From: Planctomycetota bacterium
GTDB lineage: Bacteria > Planctomycetota > Phycisphaerae > UBA1845 > PWPN01
Direction: 5' to 3'
DNA: 9,975 bases
Assembly (NCBI GenBank): GCA_016209665.1
Contig: JACQVT010000565.1
Location: 1-9,975 of the forward strand
In this document: in pieces, positions 1 through 7,497 of the stretch
Layout of the letters: every line of letters starts with the position of its first letter
Numbering within the stretch: position 1 is the first letter of the stretch
Translations under genes and position numbers: made by a program
Notes under the pieces: model-generated
What the model saw: only the letters and a program-made list of their open reading frames with translations
Told to the model about the DNA's origin: nothing
Databases searched by the model: none

Positions 1-381
1 ATCCTCGGGCGACGTGTAGCCCTCGACGAACACCGCCTCCACCTGGCGCACCAGCCGATACCCGGCCAGTCGGCCGCTGGTCGACGTCGCCACGATGCCC
101 GCCGCCAACTCCCGTTGTTGCCGCTGGATCTCGGCCCGATCGACGCTGTACTTCTGCAGGGCGGGGTGGATCGTTGCCGGCCGCCGCAGCCGAATCTCCC
201 GCCGGATGACCGCCCACACCCGCCGGAGGACCACCAGGCCGACCAACCCGCAGCCGATCGCGATCCACGCATTCGTTGGCACCGCCGTCACCAGCCGCCG
301 CAGATACTCCAGTCCATGCCAAACCTGCTCGGCCGGCTGGCTGGTCGTCTGGGCAAGATGCTCGGCAACGGTGGCGATCAT
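1..381 (-). CDS. Membrane-anchored hypothetical protein, possibly YbjQ-like (partial)
   Basis: The gene starts at ATG 381-379 and runs off the left edge, so only the first 127 residues are visible. Residues 1-35 look like a short amphipathic lead. A single hydrophobic stretch at about 37-52 (NAWIAIGCGLVGLVVL) is followed by a very basic segment (RRVWAVIRREIRLRRP), as expected for one transmembrane helix with a cytoplasmic side after it. The last visible part (IVATSTSGRLAGYRLVRQVE and AVFVEGYTSPED) resembles the beginning of the YbjQ/DUF74 putative heavy-metal-binding fold, where a strand ending in T-T/S-T precedes a G-Y/R-x-I/V strand. That assignment is tentative because most of the domain lies outside the window. 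It is co-directional with the glycosyltransferase gene upstream but separated from it by about 200 bp of repeat-rich DNA, so a shared operon is doubtful. No clear ribosome-binding site precedes the start. Confidence 0.6.
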   Translation of the reverse strand, partial: MIATVAEHLAQTTSQPAEQVWHGLEYLRRLVTAVPTNAWIAIGCGLVGLVVLRRVWAVIRREIRLRRPATIHPALQKYSVDRAEIQRQQRELAAGIVATSTSGRLAGYRLVRQVEAVFVEGYTSPED

Positions 382-391
382 GGCATGGTCT

Positions 392-537
392 GTGTGGGAC
401 CGGCCCGCTCCGTGTGGGACCGGCTTCCAGCCGGTCCGGTCTTTGGCGGTCCGCTCTGTGTGGGACCGGCCTGCTCCGCGGTCGCGAGTCCGCCGAAAGC
501 GAGATCCGCCGTGGCGGCCTTCCAGCCGGTCCGGTCT
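392..537. repeat. Cluster of short palindromic intergenic repeats
   Basis: The gap between the glycosyltransferase stop and the next gene start contains three copies of gtgtgggaccggc, at 392-404, 412-424 and 458-470, and two copies of ttccagccggtccggtct, at 425-442 and 520-537. Where the two units meet, 418-436 forms a perfect inverted repeat: GACCGGC, loop TTCCA, GCCGGTC. The cluster reads as a REP-like intergenic element with partial, decayed copies on either side. The open frames that run through it are shadows generated by its composition. Confidence 0.75.
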
Positions 538-589
538 CGTGAGTCTTGACGTCCAGCGTTCGTTGCCGGAGAACTGCGACCGCCGCGGA

Positions 590-1849
590 TCACCTGGTTC
601 TCACCGGCACCCCCGCCGCGGCGCTCGCGCCGGGCGGCGCCGACACGTTCTCCACCCTGTTACCGCGGTACGTCGTGCCCCGCCAGGTCACCTTCGTGCG
701 CCCCTTCAGCTTGAGCATGGCGTTGATCAACATGCCGATGCACATCGCCGCCCCCACGATGAACGTCGGGGCCAGCCACGCCTTCGCGTAGCTCAGCCGG
801 TAGAACCGCACCATCACCGACAGTTGCATACCCACCGCCAGCACCGCCGCTCCGCCGACCCAGAACCAGCCCGCGTTGCCCGCCGCCCACGTCGTCAGCC
901 CCAGCACCGCCCCCGCGATCAGCAGGCTCGCGTACGGGAACACGTTCATGCCCAGCAGCATCAGCATTGACACCCGCAGACGCCGGAATGTGCCGAAGCA
1001 CCCGTAGAAGATCCGGCTCCACCCCCGCCAGATCTGCCCCAGGTTCGCGTACATCCGCACGGTATACAGGTCGTCGTTCTGGCAGATGAGCAGCCGCCGG
1101 CCGCGCTCCTTGGCCAGCCGGGCCATGTGCATGTCCTCGTTGACCTCGGTCTTGACCGCCTCGTGACCGCCGATCGCCTCGTAGCACTGCCGCGTCATCA
1201 GCATGAACGCCCCATTGGCGTAGGCGGTCGGGTCCGCCGGGTCGTTCACCCGCCGCGGGTTGAACCAGAACACCATCACCGCCCCCGCCGCCGGCTGCAC
1301 GATCTGCTCCCACACGCTCTGCACGGCCAGCCGCGGCAGCACCGACAGGAACTCCGCTTTCTTCTCGATCGCGTGCCGAACCGCCATCGACAGCGACCGC
1401 TCCGACGTCTGCTCGCAGTCGGCGTCCCCGAAGCACAGCCAGTCGCCCCGAGCCAGGGCCATGCCCTCGCGCATGGCGTTGTTCTTGCCGAACCAGCCCT
1501 CCCGCAGCTCCGTGACGTGCAGCACCCGCAGGCGGCCGGTCGTGTCCTCGGCCTTCAGCGACTCGAGAATGCGCGGCGTGCGGTCCTGGCTGCGGTCGTT
1601 GACGACGATCAGCTCGAAGTTCGGGTAGTCCTGCCGCAGCATGCTGCGGACCGCCCGCTCGATGTTCGCCTCCTCGTCCTTGCCGGCGATCAGCACGCTG
1701 ACAAACGGGGCGTTCTCGGGCGGGCCGGCATAGGTCTGCGACGACAGCCGAAGCTGCATCCGCTTCGCCCGGTTGATCTCGACGTGCCGCGACACCCAGA
1801 CCGCCGTCACCAGCGTCAGCAACCCCGCCCAGACCATCATCCAGACCAT
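590..1849 (-). CDS. Membrane glycosyltransferase, family 2
   Basis: Predicted 419-residue integral membrane enzyme that transfers a sugar from a nucleotide-sugar donor to a lipid or polyisoprenoid-type acceptor; donor and acceptor cannot be read from the sequence. The first ~20 residues form a hydrophobic anchor. The GT-A catalytic domain follows: the nucleotide-binding start FVSVLIAGKDEEANIERAV (about 49-67), NDRSQDRT (84-91), the metal-binding DxD as GDADC (D142, D144), the acceptor-side NED (E238-D239), and a Q-x-x-R-G-W motif (Q272-W277). About three or four hydrophobic helices follow (residues ~295-390), then a tail with KVTWRGTTYRG. This layout resembles the HpnB/CrtQ-like group, but I would not assign a pathway. 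The frame is open upstream to 2308, through a palindrome and into the neighbouring gene. ATG 1849 is chosen because a strong GGAGGAG Shine-Dalgarno lies just 5' of it and protein homology begins there. It lies 74 bp downstream of the AMMECR1-domain gene. Confidence 0.92.
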   Translation of the reverse strand: MVWMMVWAGLLTLVTAVWVSRHVEINRAKRMQLRLSSQTYAGPPENAPFVSVLIAGKDEEANIERAVRSMLRQDYPNFELIVVNDRSQDRTPRILESLKAEDTTGRLRVLHVTELREGWFGKNNAMREGMALARGDWLCFGDADCEQTSERSLSMAVRHAIEKKAEFLSVLPRLAVQSVWEQIVQPAAGAVMVFWFNPRRVNDPADPTAYANGAFMLMTRQCYEAIGGHEAVKTEVNEDMHMARLAKERGRRLLICQNDDLYTVRMYANLGQIWRGWSRIFYGCFGTFRRLRVSMLMLLGMNVFPYASLLIAGAVLGLTTWAAGNAGWFWVGGAAVLAVGMQLSVMVRFYRLSYAKAWLAPTFIVGAAMCIGMLINAMLKLKGRTKVTWRGTTYRGNRVENVSAPPGASAAAGVPVRTR

Positions 1850-1860
1850 TACTCCTCCTC

Positions 1861-1922
1861 GGGAAAAAGGTGTCAGGATGATTTTTCCAGCGCCATGAAA
1901 ATCATCCTGACCCCTTTTTCCC
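1861..1922. repeat. 62-bp REP-like palindrome
   Basis: Two 26-base arms, 1861-1886 and 1897-1922, are inverted copies with two mismatches, around a 10-base loop (ccagcgccat). The arm core is ggtgtcaggatgattttt on one side and the complement of gaaaatcatcctgacccc on the other. The ggGTCAGGATGATTTTc core resembles REP-type palindromes mobilised by REP-associated tyrosine transposases (RAYTs); this resemblance is from memory and was not searched. No transposase is present in the window. The element begins one base after the stop of the AMMECR1 gene and ends 11 bases before the glycosyltransferase start, so it is nearly the whole intergenic gap. In a shared transcript it would form a very stable hairpin. 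Confidence 0.85.
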
Positions 1923-1923
1923 A

Positions 1924-2469
1924 TCATTTCTCCTCGAACGCCTCCGAGGTGAACAGGTGCACCTCGGTGTCCGGGTACTTCCATGCGTCGGGCGGCAGGC
2001 CCGCCTTGTCGGCACAGCACCGCGACAGGAAGGTCTCGCGGTCCCAGCCCAGCTCGGTCGCCACCTGGGGGAGGAAACATCCGCTGTGACCGCCTCGCCG
2101 GATGTAGACGCCGTGGACGCCCGGCTCCAGCGATGCCGGGTCCGTGGTCCGCCTCATCTTGGACAGCACCGATACCTCGATGCGCAGCTCCGGCAGTTCC
2201 GGCGATGCCACCGGCGAGTGGCGAAACCGTGGGTCGCCGAGCGTCGCCACGGCCATGGCCTGGACGGTCTCGGCCAGCCCGCCGTCGGGGTTGAACCGCC
2301 CGATGCACCCCCGCAGCCGCCGCTCGTTGTGCAGCGTGACGAACACGCCGCCCAACTCCGCTGGCTCCGACGCGAGCGCCGGCAGTTCCGGCAGCGCTCT
2401 GCCGCCAAGCTGCGCCGCGATCGTCTCGCGGGCCAGCGTCAGCAGGGCCTGTTTGTCGGCCGGGTCCAT
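1924..2469 (-). CDS. AMMECR1-domain protein (AmmeMemoRadiSam protein A family)
   Basis: Predicted 181-residue soluble protein covering one complete AMMECR1 domain, whose biochemical function is not established. Visible family hallmarks are the N-terminal helix ALLTLARETI, GVFVTLHNERRLRGCIG with the invariant LRGCIG at about 52-57, the DPRF motif, a strand RIEVSVLSKMR, and a C-terminal SGCFLPQVATELGWDRETF segment followed by CCxxKAGLPPDAWK. In many genomes this protein accompanies a MEMO1-like protein and a radical SAM protein (the AmmeMemoRadiSam system). Neither partner is in the window. The reading frame is open to 2607, but its upstream part crosses a hairpin repeat, so that portion is not coding. 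ATG 2469 matches the usual family N-terminus and has GGAG nine bases upstream. ATG 2502 is the main alternative and would add 11 residues. Confidence 0.9.
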   Translation of the reverse strand: MDPADKQALLTLARETIAAQLGGRALPELPALASEPAELGGVFVTLHNERRLRGCIGRFNPDGGLAETVQAMAVATLGDPRFRHSPVASPELPELRIEVSVLSKMRRTTDPASLEPGVHGVYIRRGGHSGCFLPQVATELGWDRETFLSRCCADKAGLPPDAWKYPDTEVHLFTSEAFEEK

Positions 2470-2538
2470 CGCAGGCAACTCCAGGTTGTCCACCGTGCGC
2501 ATCCTATCGCCCCCGTGCCGCAACGCAAAGGGCAGCCG

Positions 2539-2606
2539 TGTGGCCCAGCCGCCCTCGGCTGGGTTCGCGGGACTCAGAACGCACAGTCGAGGGCGACTGT
2601 GCCACA
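2539..2606. repeat. Double-hairpin intergenic element
   Basis: Two perfect inverted repeats sit side by side. The first is CCCAGCCG / CGGCTGGG (2544-2551 and 2556-2563) around loop CCCT. The second is GCACAGTCG / CGACTGTGC (2581-2589 and 2594-2602) around loop AGGG. The element is bounded by TGTGGC (2539-2544) and GCCACA (2601-2606), which are complementary. It lies 5' of the AMMECR1 gene and is translated only in an implausible N-terminal extension of that gene. It looks like one more REP-like family in this genome. Confidence 0.75.
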
Positions 2607-2715
2607 AGTTAACGCCACGCCCCCGACAAGCACGCCCCCGGACGCGACTAAGCCGCCGAGTCTGGCCGTAGTGGCGTAGCGAGCATTATGGCGATGCCCG
2701 CCAAGGAGCCTGACC

Positions 2716-2874
2716 GTGACCGAGCCATGCAAGCGAGGGGAGATCGCGACCGACCCACTGGAAAGAACCTACGAGCAGGGCCGCCGGGCCGGCCTGGCGA
2801 CGGCCGCGAGCATCGACAGAGCAGTTTGCCGCCGCGGAATCCGCGTGGTGGGCTCCGCACGCAGCACGACCTGA
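2716..2874 (+). CDS. Candidate small ORF, 52 residues, unknown function
   Basis: A GTG at 2716 is preceded by an ideal Shine-Dalgarno AAGGAG (2703-2708) with a seven-base spacer and opens a frame that ends at TGA 2872-2874. The product would be hydrophilic and basic, beginning MTEPCKRGEIATDPLERTYE and containing an alanine-rich helix-like part (QGRRAGLATAASIDRAV) with two cysteines (C5 and C40). There is no signal peptide or membrane segment. I do not recognise a family. It is the only plausible gene on the plus strand, lying between minus-strand genes, and repeats begin about 20 bases after its stop. It could be a genuine small protein, the 5' remnant of a longer gene interrupted by repeats, or chance in GC-rich DNA. 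The ribosome-binding site is the main support. Confidence 0.35.
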   Translation: MTEPCKRGEIATDPLERTYEQGRRAGLATAASIDRAVCRRGIRVVGSARSTT

Positions 2875-2895
2875 GAGCGCGTGCGAGACGGCCTT

Positions 2896-3008
2896 TCCGA
2901 ACCGCGCCCGTCGGGAAGCGGCCCTCAGTCCGAACCGCGCCCGTCAGGAAGCGGTCTGCGCGGGACAACGCCCGGACTCCCGAACGTCGCTCCCTGACGG
3001 TCGCGGTT
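2896..3008. repeat. Three copies of a short repeat, two direct and one inverted
   Basis: The sequence TCCGAACCGCGCCCGTCNGG, continuing AAGCGG, occurs at 2896-2921 and again at 2929-2954 with a single difference (G/A). Positions 2989-3008 read gctccctgacggtcgcggtt, whose reverse complement (aaccgcgaccgtcagggagc) differs from the second copy's core at only two bases. The set therefore comprises two tandem copies and one facing them. They lie between the small ORF and the 3' end of rpoN. Apart from these repeats I see no gene in 2875-3068. Confidence 0.7.
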
Positions 3009-3068
3009 GCGACTGGTTCTCTTTCAAGGCCGGGGGGCCGAGTGGCGATGCGGCTTTCACGCGGCTTC

Positions 3069-4538
3069 TCAGAAGTCCCGGCGTTGGCGGGCGGCGGGGA
3101 TGTGCAACTGCTGGCGGTACTTGGCGATGGCCCGGCGGGACACGTCGATGCCTTCGGCTTGCAGCTTGGCCGCGATCACCTCGTCGGATAGCGGGTTCTT
3201 CTTGTCTTCGGCCTGGATGATCGATTGGACGCGGGCCTTGACGCTGTCCCAGCTCGTCGCCTCGCCGTCGCCCGACTCGGTGCCCCCGGTGAAAAACGAT
3301 CTGAGCGGATAGATGCCGCGGGGCGTCTGCATGTATTTGTCGGCGACGGTGCGACTGATGGTCGAGGGATCGCAGTGGAGCTTGTCGGCCAACTCGCTCA
3401 TCCGCAGGATCTTCAGGCCGATCGGCCCCACCTCGAAGAACGCCTGCTGGCGCTGGACGACTTCCTCAGCCACCTCGAGCAGCCGGTTGCGGCGGTAGGC
3501 GATGGCGTCGATCAACGCGCCGGCCGATTCCAGGTTCTTGCGGATGAACTCGCGGGCCTCCTTGTTGTTCCGGGAGTCCTGAAGCATTCGCCGGTACGTC
3601 TCCGAAATCCGCAACCGCGGCGAACTGCCCCGGGTCAGCCGGACCTTGTACCCGTCGCCGTCCTCCGAGTACTCCACGATGACGTCGGGTGACACCCGCG
3701 GCACCTCGCGGTCGCCCACCAGCTTGCCGGGGTGCGGATGCAACCGGCTCAGATCGTGTACGGCCTTCTTGATCTCGTCGATGCTGCGTCCGGTGGCTTT
3801 GGCGATGACCGGGTAACGGTTCTTCTCGATGTCCGTCAGGTGATTCTCGACCAGAAGCCGCTCCAGCTCGACGTCCTCCTCCTCCGCCAGCATGTCGAGC
3901 TGAATCAGGAAGCACTCCCGCAGATTGCGGGCCCCGACCCCGGGCGGGTCGAGCGTTTGCACCCAGGTCAGGGCCTCCTCCATCTCCTCCATTGAGAACG
4001 GCGGCACCTGCTGCTCGGCGATCTCGGTCAGCCCCGTCCGCAGGTAACCGTCCTCCTCGATGTAGTTGATGATCGACTCGCCGGCCTTGCGGATGCGGTC
4101 GTCGATTTCCAGGAGGGCCCACTGCCGCAGCAGGTGCTCGTTGAGCGACTCCGGCCGGCTGGCGGTGTTCGCCATCGCGTCCATCTTGGCGTCCCGCTCG
4201 CCGTCGGCGACCCGAGGCCGGCCGAACATCTGGTCGCTGTCGTCAATGCCGTATTCCTGGGACATCCGGTCCAGCCGCGTGAACCCCTCGACCAGCTCCC
4301 GACTCTCCGGGCTGGGCTCGATATCCGCCGCATCGAACTTCCCGTCAGCCTCTTCTCGGGGTGCGATGTCCGGCTCCGTCTCCTCCAGGGCGGGATTGCG
4401 CTCCATCTCCTCCCGGATCTTGGCCTCCAGGGCCATCAGGGGAAGCTGGAGGATGTTCATCGACTGGATGAGCTGCGGCGTCAGCCGCTGCTCCTGTCGA
4501 AGTCCCAACGACAACTGTTGTGACATGAACTGAGACAT
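3069..4538 (-). CDS. rpoN: RNA polymerase sigma-54 factor
   Basis: Predicted 489-residue sigma-54, which directs RNA polymerase to -24/-12 promoters and needs an ATP-driven activator to open them. Region I is intact: QQLSLGLRQEQRLTPQLIQS, then MNILQLPLMALEAKIREEME with the expected Q/L-rich pattern. It is followed by an acidic, poorly conserved region II (about 55-105). The core-binding domain covers about 110-310 and includes LDPPGVGARNLRECFLIQ. The DNA-binding part includes a helix-turn-helix at about 380-396 (MSELADKLHCDPSTISRTV), the KYMQTPRG segment (401-408), and the C-terminal RpoN box SRRAIAKYR (467-475), which reads the -24 element. Length is normal for the family. The first ATG (4538) is used; a second at codon 5 (4526) is possible, and neither has a strong ribosome-binding site. 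A TATAAT lies 14 bases upstream. No bacterial enhancer-binding protein gene is in the window, so its targets cannot be read here. Confidence 0.97.
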   Translation of the reverse strand: MSQFMSQQLSLGLRQEQRLTPQLIQSMNILQLPLMALEAKIREEMERNPALEETEPDIAPREEADGKFDAADIEPSPESRELVEGFTRLDRMSQEYGIDDSDQMFGRPRVADGERDAKMDAMANTASRPESLNEHLLRQWALLEIDDRIRKAGESIINYIEEDGYLRTGLTEIAEQQVPPFSMEEMEEALTWVQTLDPPGVGARNLRECFLIQLDMLAEEEDVELERLLVENHLTDIEKNRYPVIAKATGRSIDEIKKAVHDLSRLHPHPGKLVGDREVPRVSPDVIVEYSEDGDGYKVRLTRGSSPRLRISETYRRMLQDSRNNKEAREFIRKNLESAGALIDAIAYRRNRLLEVAEEVVQRQQAFFEVGPIGLKILRMSELADKLHCDPSTISRTVADKYMQTPRGIYPLRSFFTGGTESGDGEATSWDSVKARVQSIIQAEDKKNPLSDEVIAAKLQAEGIDVSRRAIAKYRQQLHIPAARQRRDF

Positions 4539-4552
4539 CTTACGCCGCCGGT

Positions 4553-4558
4553 ATTATA
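4553..4558 (-). promoter_or_regulatory. Possible -10 box of rpoN
   Basis: A perfect TATAAT on the minus strand ends 14 bases before the rpoN ATG at 4538. A hexamer TGCCCA 17 bases further upstream matches the sigma-70 -35 consensus at three of six positions only. If used, the transcript would have a leader of roughly eight bases, or the start codon at 4526 would be used. Supported by sequence match alone. Confidence 0.45.
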
Positions 4559-4732
4559 ACCGCTGGCACTCCCTTTGGGCAGGTGTTCCGGGAGCCGCGC
4601 ACCCTATCCTCGGTGCCTCGCCACCGCCCTCGGCAGGCCCAAAAACGGCGTTTTCAGCCCCCGAGAGACCCATAGTGCGAATATCGGTAAGAACAGCCAC
4701 CCCCTGGTATTGGCGGGACGGTGTGCCGTCGA
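4559..4732. other. recR-rpoN intergenic region
   Basis: No coding frame is convincing here. On the minus strand, GGC-TGAAAAC-GCC followed by GTTTTT (around 4640-4660) resembles a weak intrinsic terminator for the recR transcript. Further on, GGTG-GCGAGG-CACC can form a small hairpin, followed by the presumed rpoN promoter. The stretch could hold a structured leader or just a terminator plus promoter; I cannot decide from one sequence. Confidence 0.3.
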
Positions 4733-5347
4733 CTACGGGATGCTGGTACGGCCCTTGATGGCCGCCTCAAGCATGGCCCGGGAGGCATACTCAACCTGCG
4801 ATCCCACCGCCAACCCCCGGGCCAGCCGCGATAGCTTGACCCCCAGGGGTTCCAGCACCGTCTGGATGTAGAGGGCGGTTCCATCTCCCTCGACGGTGGG
4901 ATTGGTGGCGACCAGCACCTCCCGCACGCCGCCGCGCCGGACCCGCGCGACCAGGGCGTCGATGGTCAGGTCGCCCGGACCGATGTTCTCCAATGGGGCG
5001 ATCCGGCCCATCAGCACGTGGTATACGCCCTGGATCAGGCCCGTCTGTTCCAGCAGCATGAGGTCCTTGGGCTGCTCGACCACGACCACGAACGATGTGT
5101 CCCGCCGTGGATCCCGGCAGATCGCGCACGGATCGTCCTCGGTCAGGTTGAAGCATTGGGAGCAGTGGCGGAGCTTGGCCTTAATGTCGCGGATGGCGTC
5201 GGCCAGGGCCAGGGCTTGCTCAGACGATGCCCGCAGCAGGTGAAAGGCCACCCGCTCGGCGCTGCGCGGGCCGATGCCCGGCAGCCGCGCCAGCTCCTCC
5301 ATCAGCCGGGCCATCGATTCCGGCAATCCCCGCGTCGCCTCGCTCAC
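4733..5347 (-). CDS. recR: Recombination mediator protein RecR
   Basis: Predicted 204-residue RecR, which with RecO (and RecF) loads RecA onto single-stranded DNA at gaps and stalled forks. Domains appear in order: helix-hairpin-helix LPGIGPRSAERVAFHLL (about 22-38), a four-cysteine zinc finger (C62, C65, C74, C77), the Toprim domain (VVVVEQPKDLMLLEQTG, then GVYHVLMGRIAPLENIGPGD and VREVLVATNPTVEGDGTALY), and the C-terminal SRLARGLAVGSQVEYASRAM that closes the tetramer ring. The frame opens at a GTG at 5377, but the segment between 5357 and that codon is the first copy of a 39-bp intergenic repeat. The GTG at 5347, giving MSEATRGLPESMARL with a G-rich GGGGGTC upstream, is therefore preferred and gives the usual family length. 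It follows the ybaB gene in the same direction, matching the conserved dnaX-ybaB-recR order. Confidence 0.96.
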   Translation of the reverse strand: MSEATRGLPESMARLMEELARLPGIGPRSAERVAFHLLRASSEQALALADAIRDIKAKLRHCSQCFNLTEDDPCAICRDPRRDTSFVVVVEQPKDLMLLEQTGLIQGVYHVLMGRIAPLENIGPGDLTIDALVARVRRGGVREVLVATNPTVEGDGTALYIQTVLEPLGVKLSRLARGLAVGSQVEYASRAMLEAAIKGRTSIP

Positions 5348-5356
5348 GATCCCGAC

Positions 5357-5467
5357 CCCCGCAATGACCTCTCCCACCGGTCAACGAGCCGCGGGATGGA
5401 TGCCCAACCCGATTCCCGGACACGTGGGCCCCGCAATGACCTCTCCCACCGGTCAACGAGCCGCGGG
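5357..5467. repeat. 39-bp direct repeat, two copies upstream of recR
   Basis: An identical 39-base sequence occurs at 5357-5395 and 5429-5467, 72 bases start to start. It begins ccccgcaatgacctctccca and ends with caacgagccgcggg. On the minus strand each copy can fold: CCCGC pairs with GCGGG at its ends, and TGACC pairs with GGTCA inside. Copy two abuts a further hairpin, GCGGGG-CTTGT-CCCCGC (5463-5479). The pair fills most of the ybaB-recR gap and lies immediately 5' of the preferred recR start. Confidence 0.85.
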
Positions 5468-5532
5468 GCTTGTCCCCGCGCGCCGACGCGAAGTCACACA
5501 TGTTGCGAGACCCGCAAACCACGCGTCTCGGC

Positions 5533-5871
5533 TCACGTCGCTTGTCCCAGCAAGTCCGTCAGCCCCGGCAGGTTCAGGCCTCCCGTCAGCCGGGCCATCT
5601 GTTCCCGGACCGCCTCCTGAGCCTTGCGGGTCGCCGCCGCCGTCGCTGCCACGACCAGGTCCTCCAGCAGCTCCACGTCCGCCGCCGCCTTGGGGTCGAT
5701 CTTGACTCGCAGCAGTTCCATCTTGCCGTTGACCTCGGCTCGTACCAGGCCGGCCCCGGCATCGCCCTCGTATCGCTGAGCGGCGAGTTCCGCCTGCATC
5801 TTCTGCATGTTCTCCTGCAGCGACTTGGCCTGCTTGAGCATGCCCGCCAGATTTCCTAGCCCACCGAACAT
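5533..5871 (-). CDS. ybaB: Nucleoid-associated protein YbaB/EbfC
   Basis: Predicted 112-residue DNA-binding protein that dimerises into a tweezer-like structure and coats DNA. Hallmarks are the glycine-rich start MFGGLGNLAGMLKQAKSLQE, a long amphipathic helix (QAKSLQENMQKMQAELAAQ), the central sheet with V/L-x-V-x-N/D-G repeats (LVRAEVNGKMELLRVKIDP), LLEDLVVAATAAATRKAQEA as the second helix, and a short GLNLPGLTDLL tail. Length is typical. It starts nine bases after the dnaX stop, with a GAGG Shine-Dalgarno that overlaps that stop, so the two are almost certainly translated from one mRNA, as in many bacteria. Confidence 0.96.
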   Translation of the reverse strand: MFGGLGNLAGMLKQAKSLQENMQKMQAELAAQRYEGDAGAGLVRAEVNGKMELLRVKIDPKAAADVELLEDLVVAATAAATRKAQEAVREQMARLTGGLNLPGLTDLLGQAT

Positions 5872-5880
5872 GTGCGTCCC

Positions 5881-7326
<1,446 letters not shown>

Positions 7327-7361
7327 GTCTGCCTGCGCTTCCGGAACCGATAACAAAGACG

Positions 7362-7487
7362 GCCGATCGCATGGAGGGCCAGGTGTACCACGGCACCTGA
7401 GACGCGCTGGCTGGGCTGCTACCTCTCGGTCCTGACCCGTTGTCCACCGGTCCCACTGCATGGGACCCGGCCCTCAATACGATCGGC
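7362..7487 (-). ncRNA. ffs: Signal recognition particle RNA (4.5S, small bacterial type)
   Basis: RNA scaffold of the signal recognition particle, which binds Ffh (SRP54) and targets nascent membrane and secreted proteins. The minus strand carries the diagnostic domain IV: GGGTCAGG, then ACC-GAGA-GGT (a GNRA tetraloop stem), then AGCAGCCC; this matches the canonical GGUCAGG...AGCAGCC core. The ends are strictly complementary: GAGGGCC (7475-7469) pairs with GGCCCTC (7380-7374). Beyond a four-base near-match (TATT/CATG), GCCGATCG (7487-7480) pairs with CGATCGGC (7369-7362), giving a longer terminal helix. The gene lies 35 bases upstream of dnaX, which is the classical location. T-rich CGTCTTTGTT after the helix may help termination. 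Exact ends are inferred from pairing. Confidence 0.92.
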
Positions 7488-7497
7488 TCATGCCGGC

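Noticed and set aside
95..970. Long plus-strand open frame of 291 codons
   Set aside because: Arg/His/Pro-rich shadow of the minus-strand glycosyltransferase and partial gene; it crosses the repeat cluster and has no recognisable motif.
1850..2308. Upstream extension of the glycosyltransferase frame to 2308 (572 residues)
   Set aside because: The extension crosses the 62-bp palindrome and overlaps the AMMECR1 gene out of frame; homology and a strong ribosome-binding site both begin at 1849.
2648..3191. Overlapping open frames on both strands around 2648-3191
   Set aside because: They translate the repeats and the antisense end of rpoN, with low-complexity Arg/Pro/Ala composition; only the short GTG frame at 2716 has a good ribosome-binding site.
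4564..4579. Sigma-54-like promoter TGGCACT-N4-TTGGG on the plus strand, upstream of rpoN
   Set aside because: It points away from rpoN, has no plus-strand gene to drive, and the conserved GC of the -12 element is missing.
5357..5467. CRISPR-like array from the two 39-bp repeats
   Set aside because: Only two units with a 33-base gap and no cas genes; the repeat is better explained as a duplicated intergenic element.
7327..7461. N-terminal extension of dnaX to 7461
   Set aside because: The family start MAYTVLARKYRS is at 7326 and the upstream bases encode the SRP RNA.
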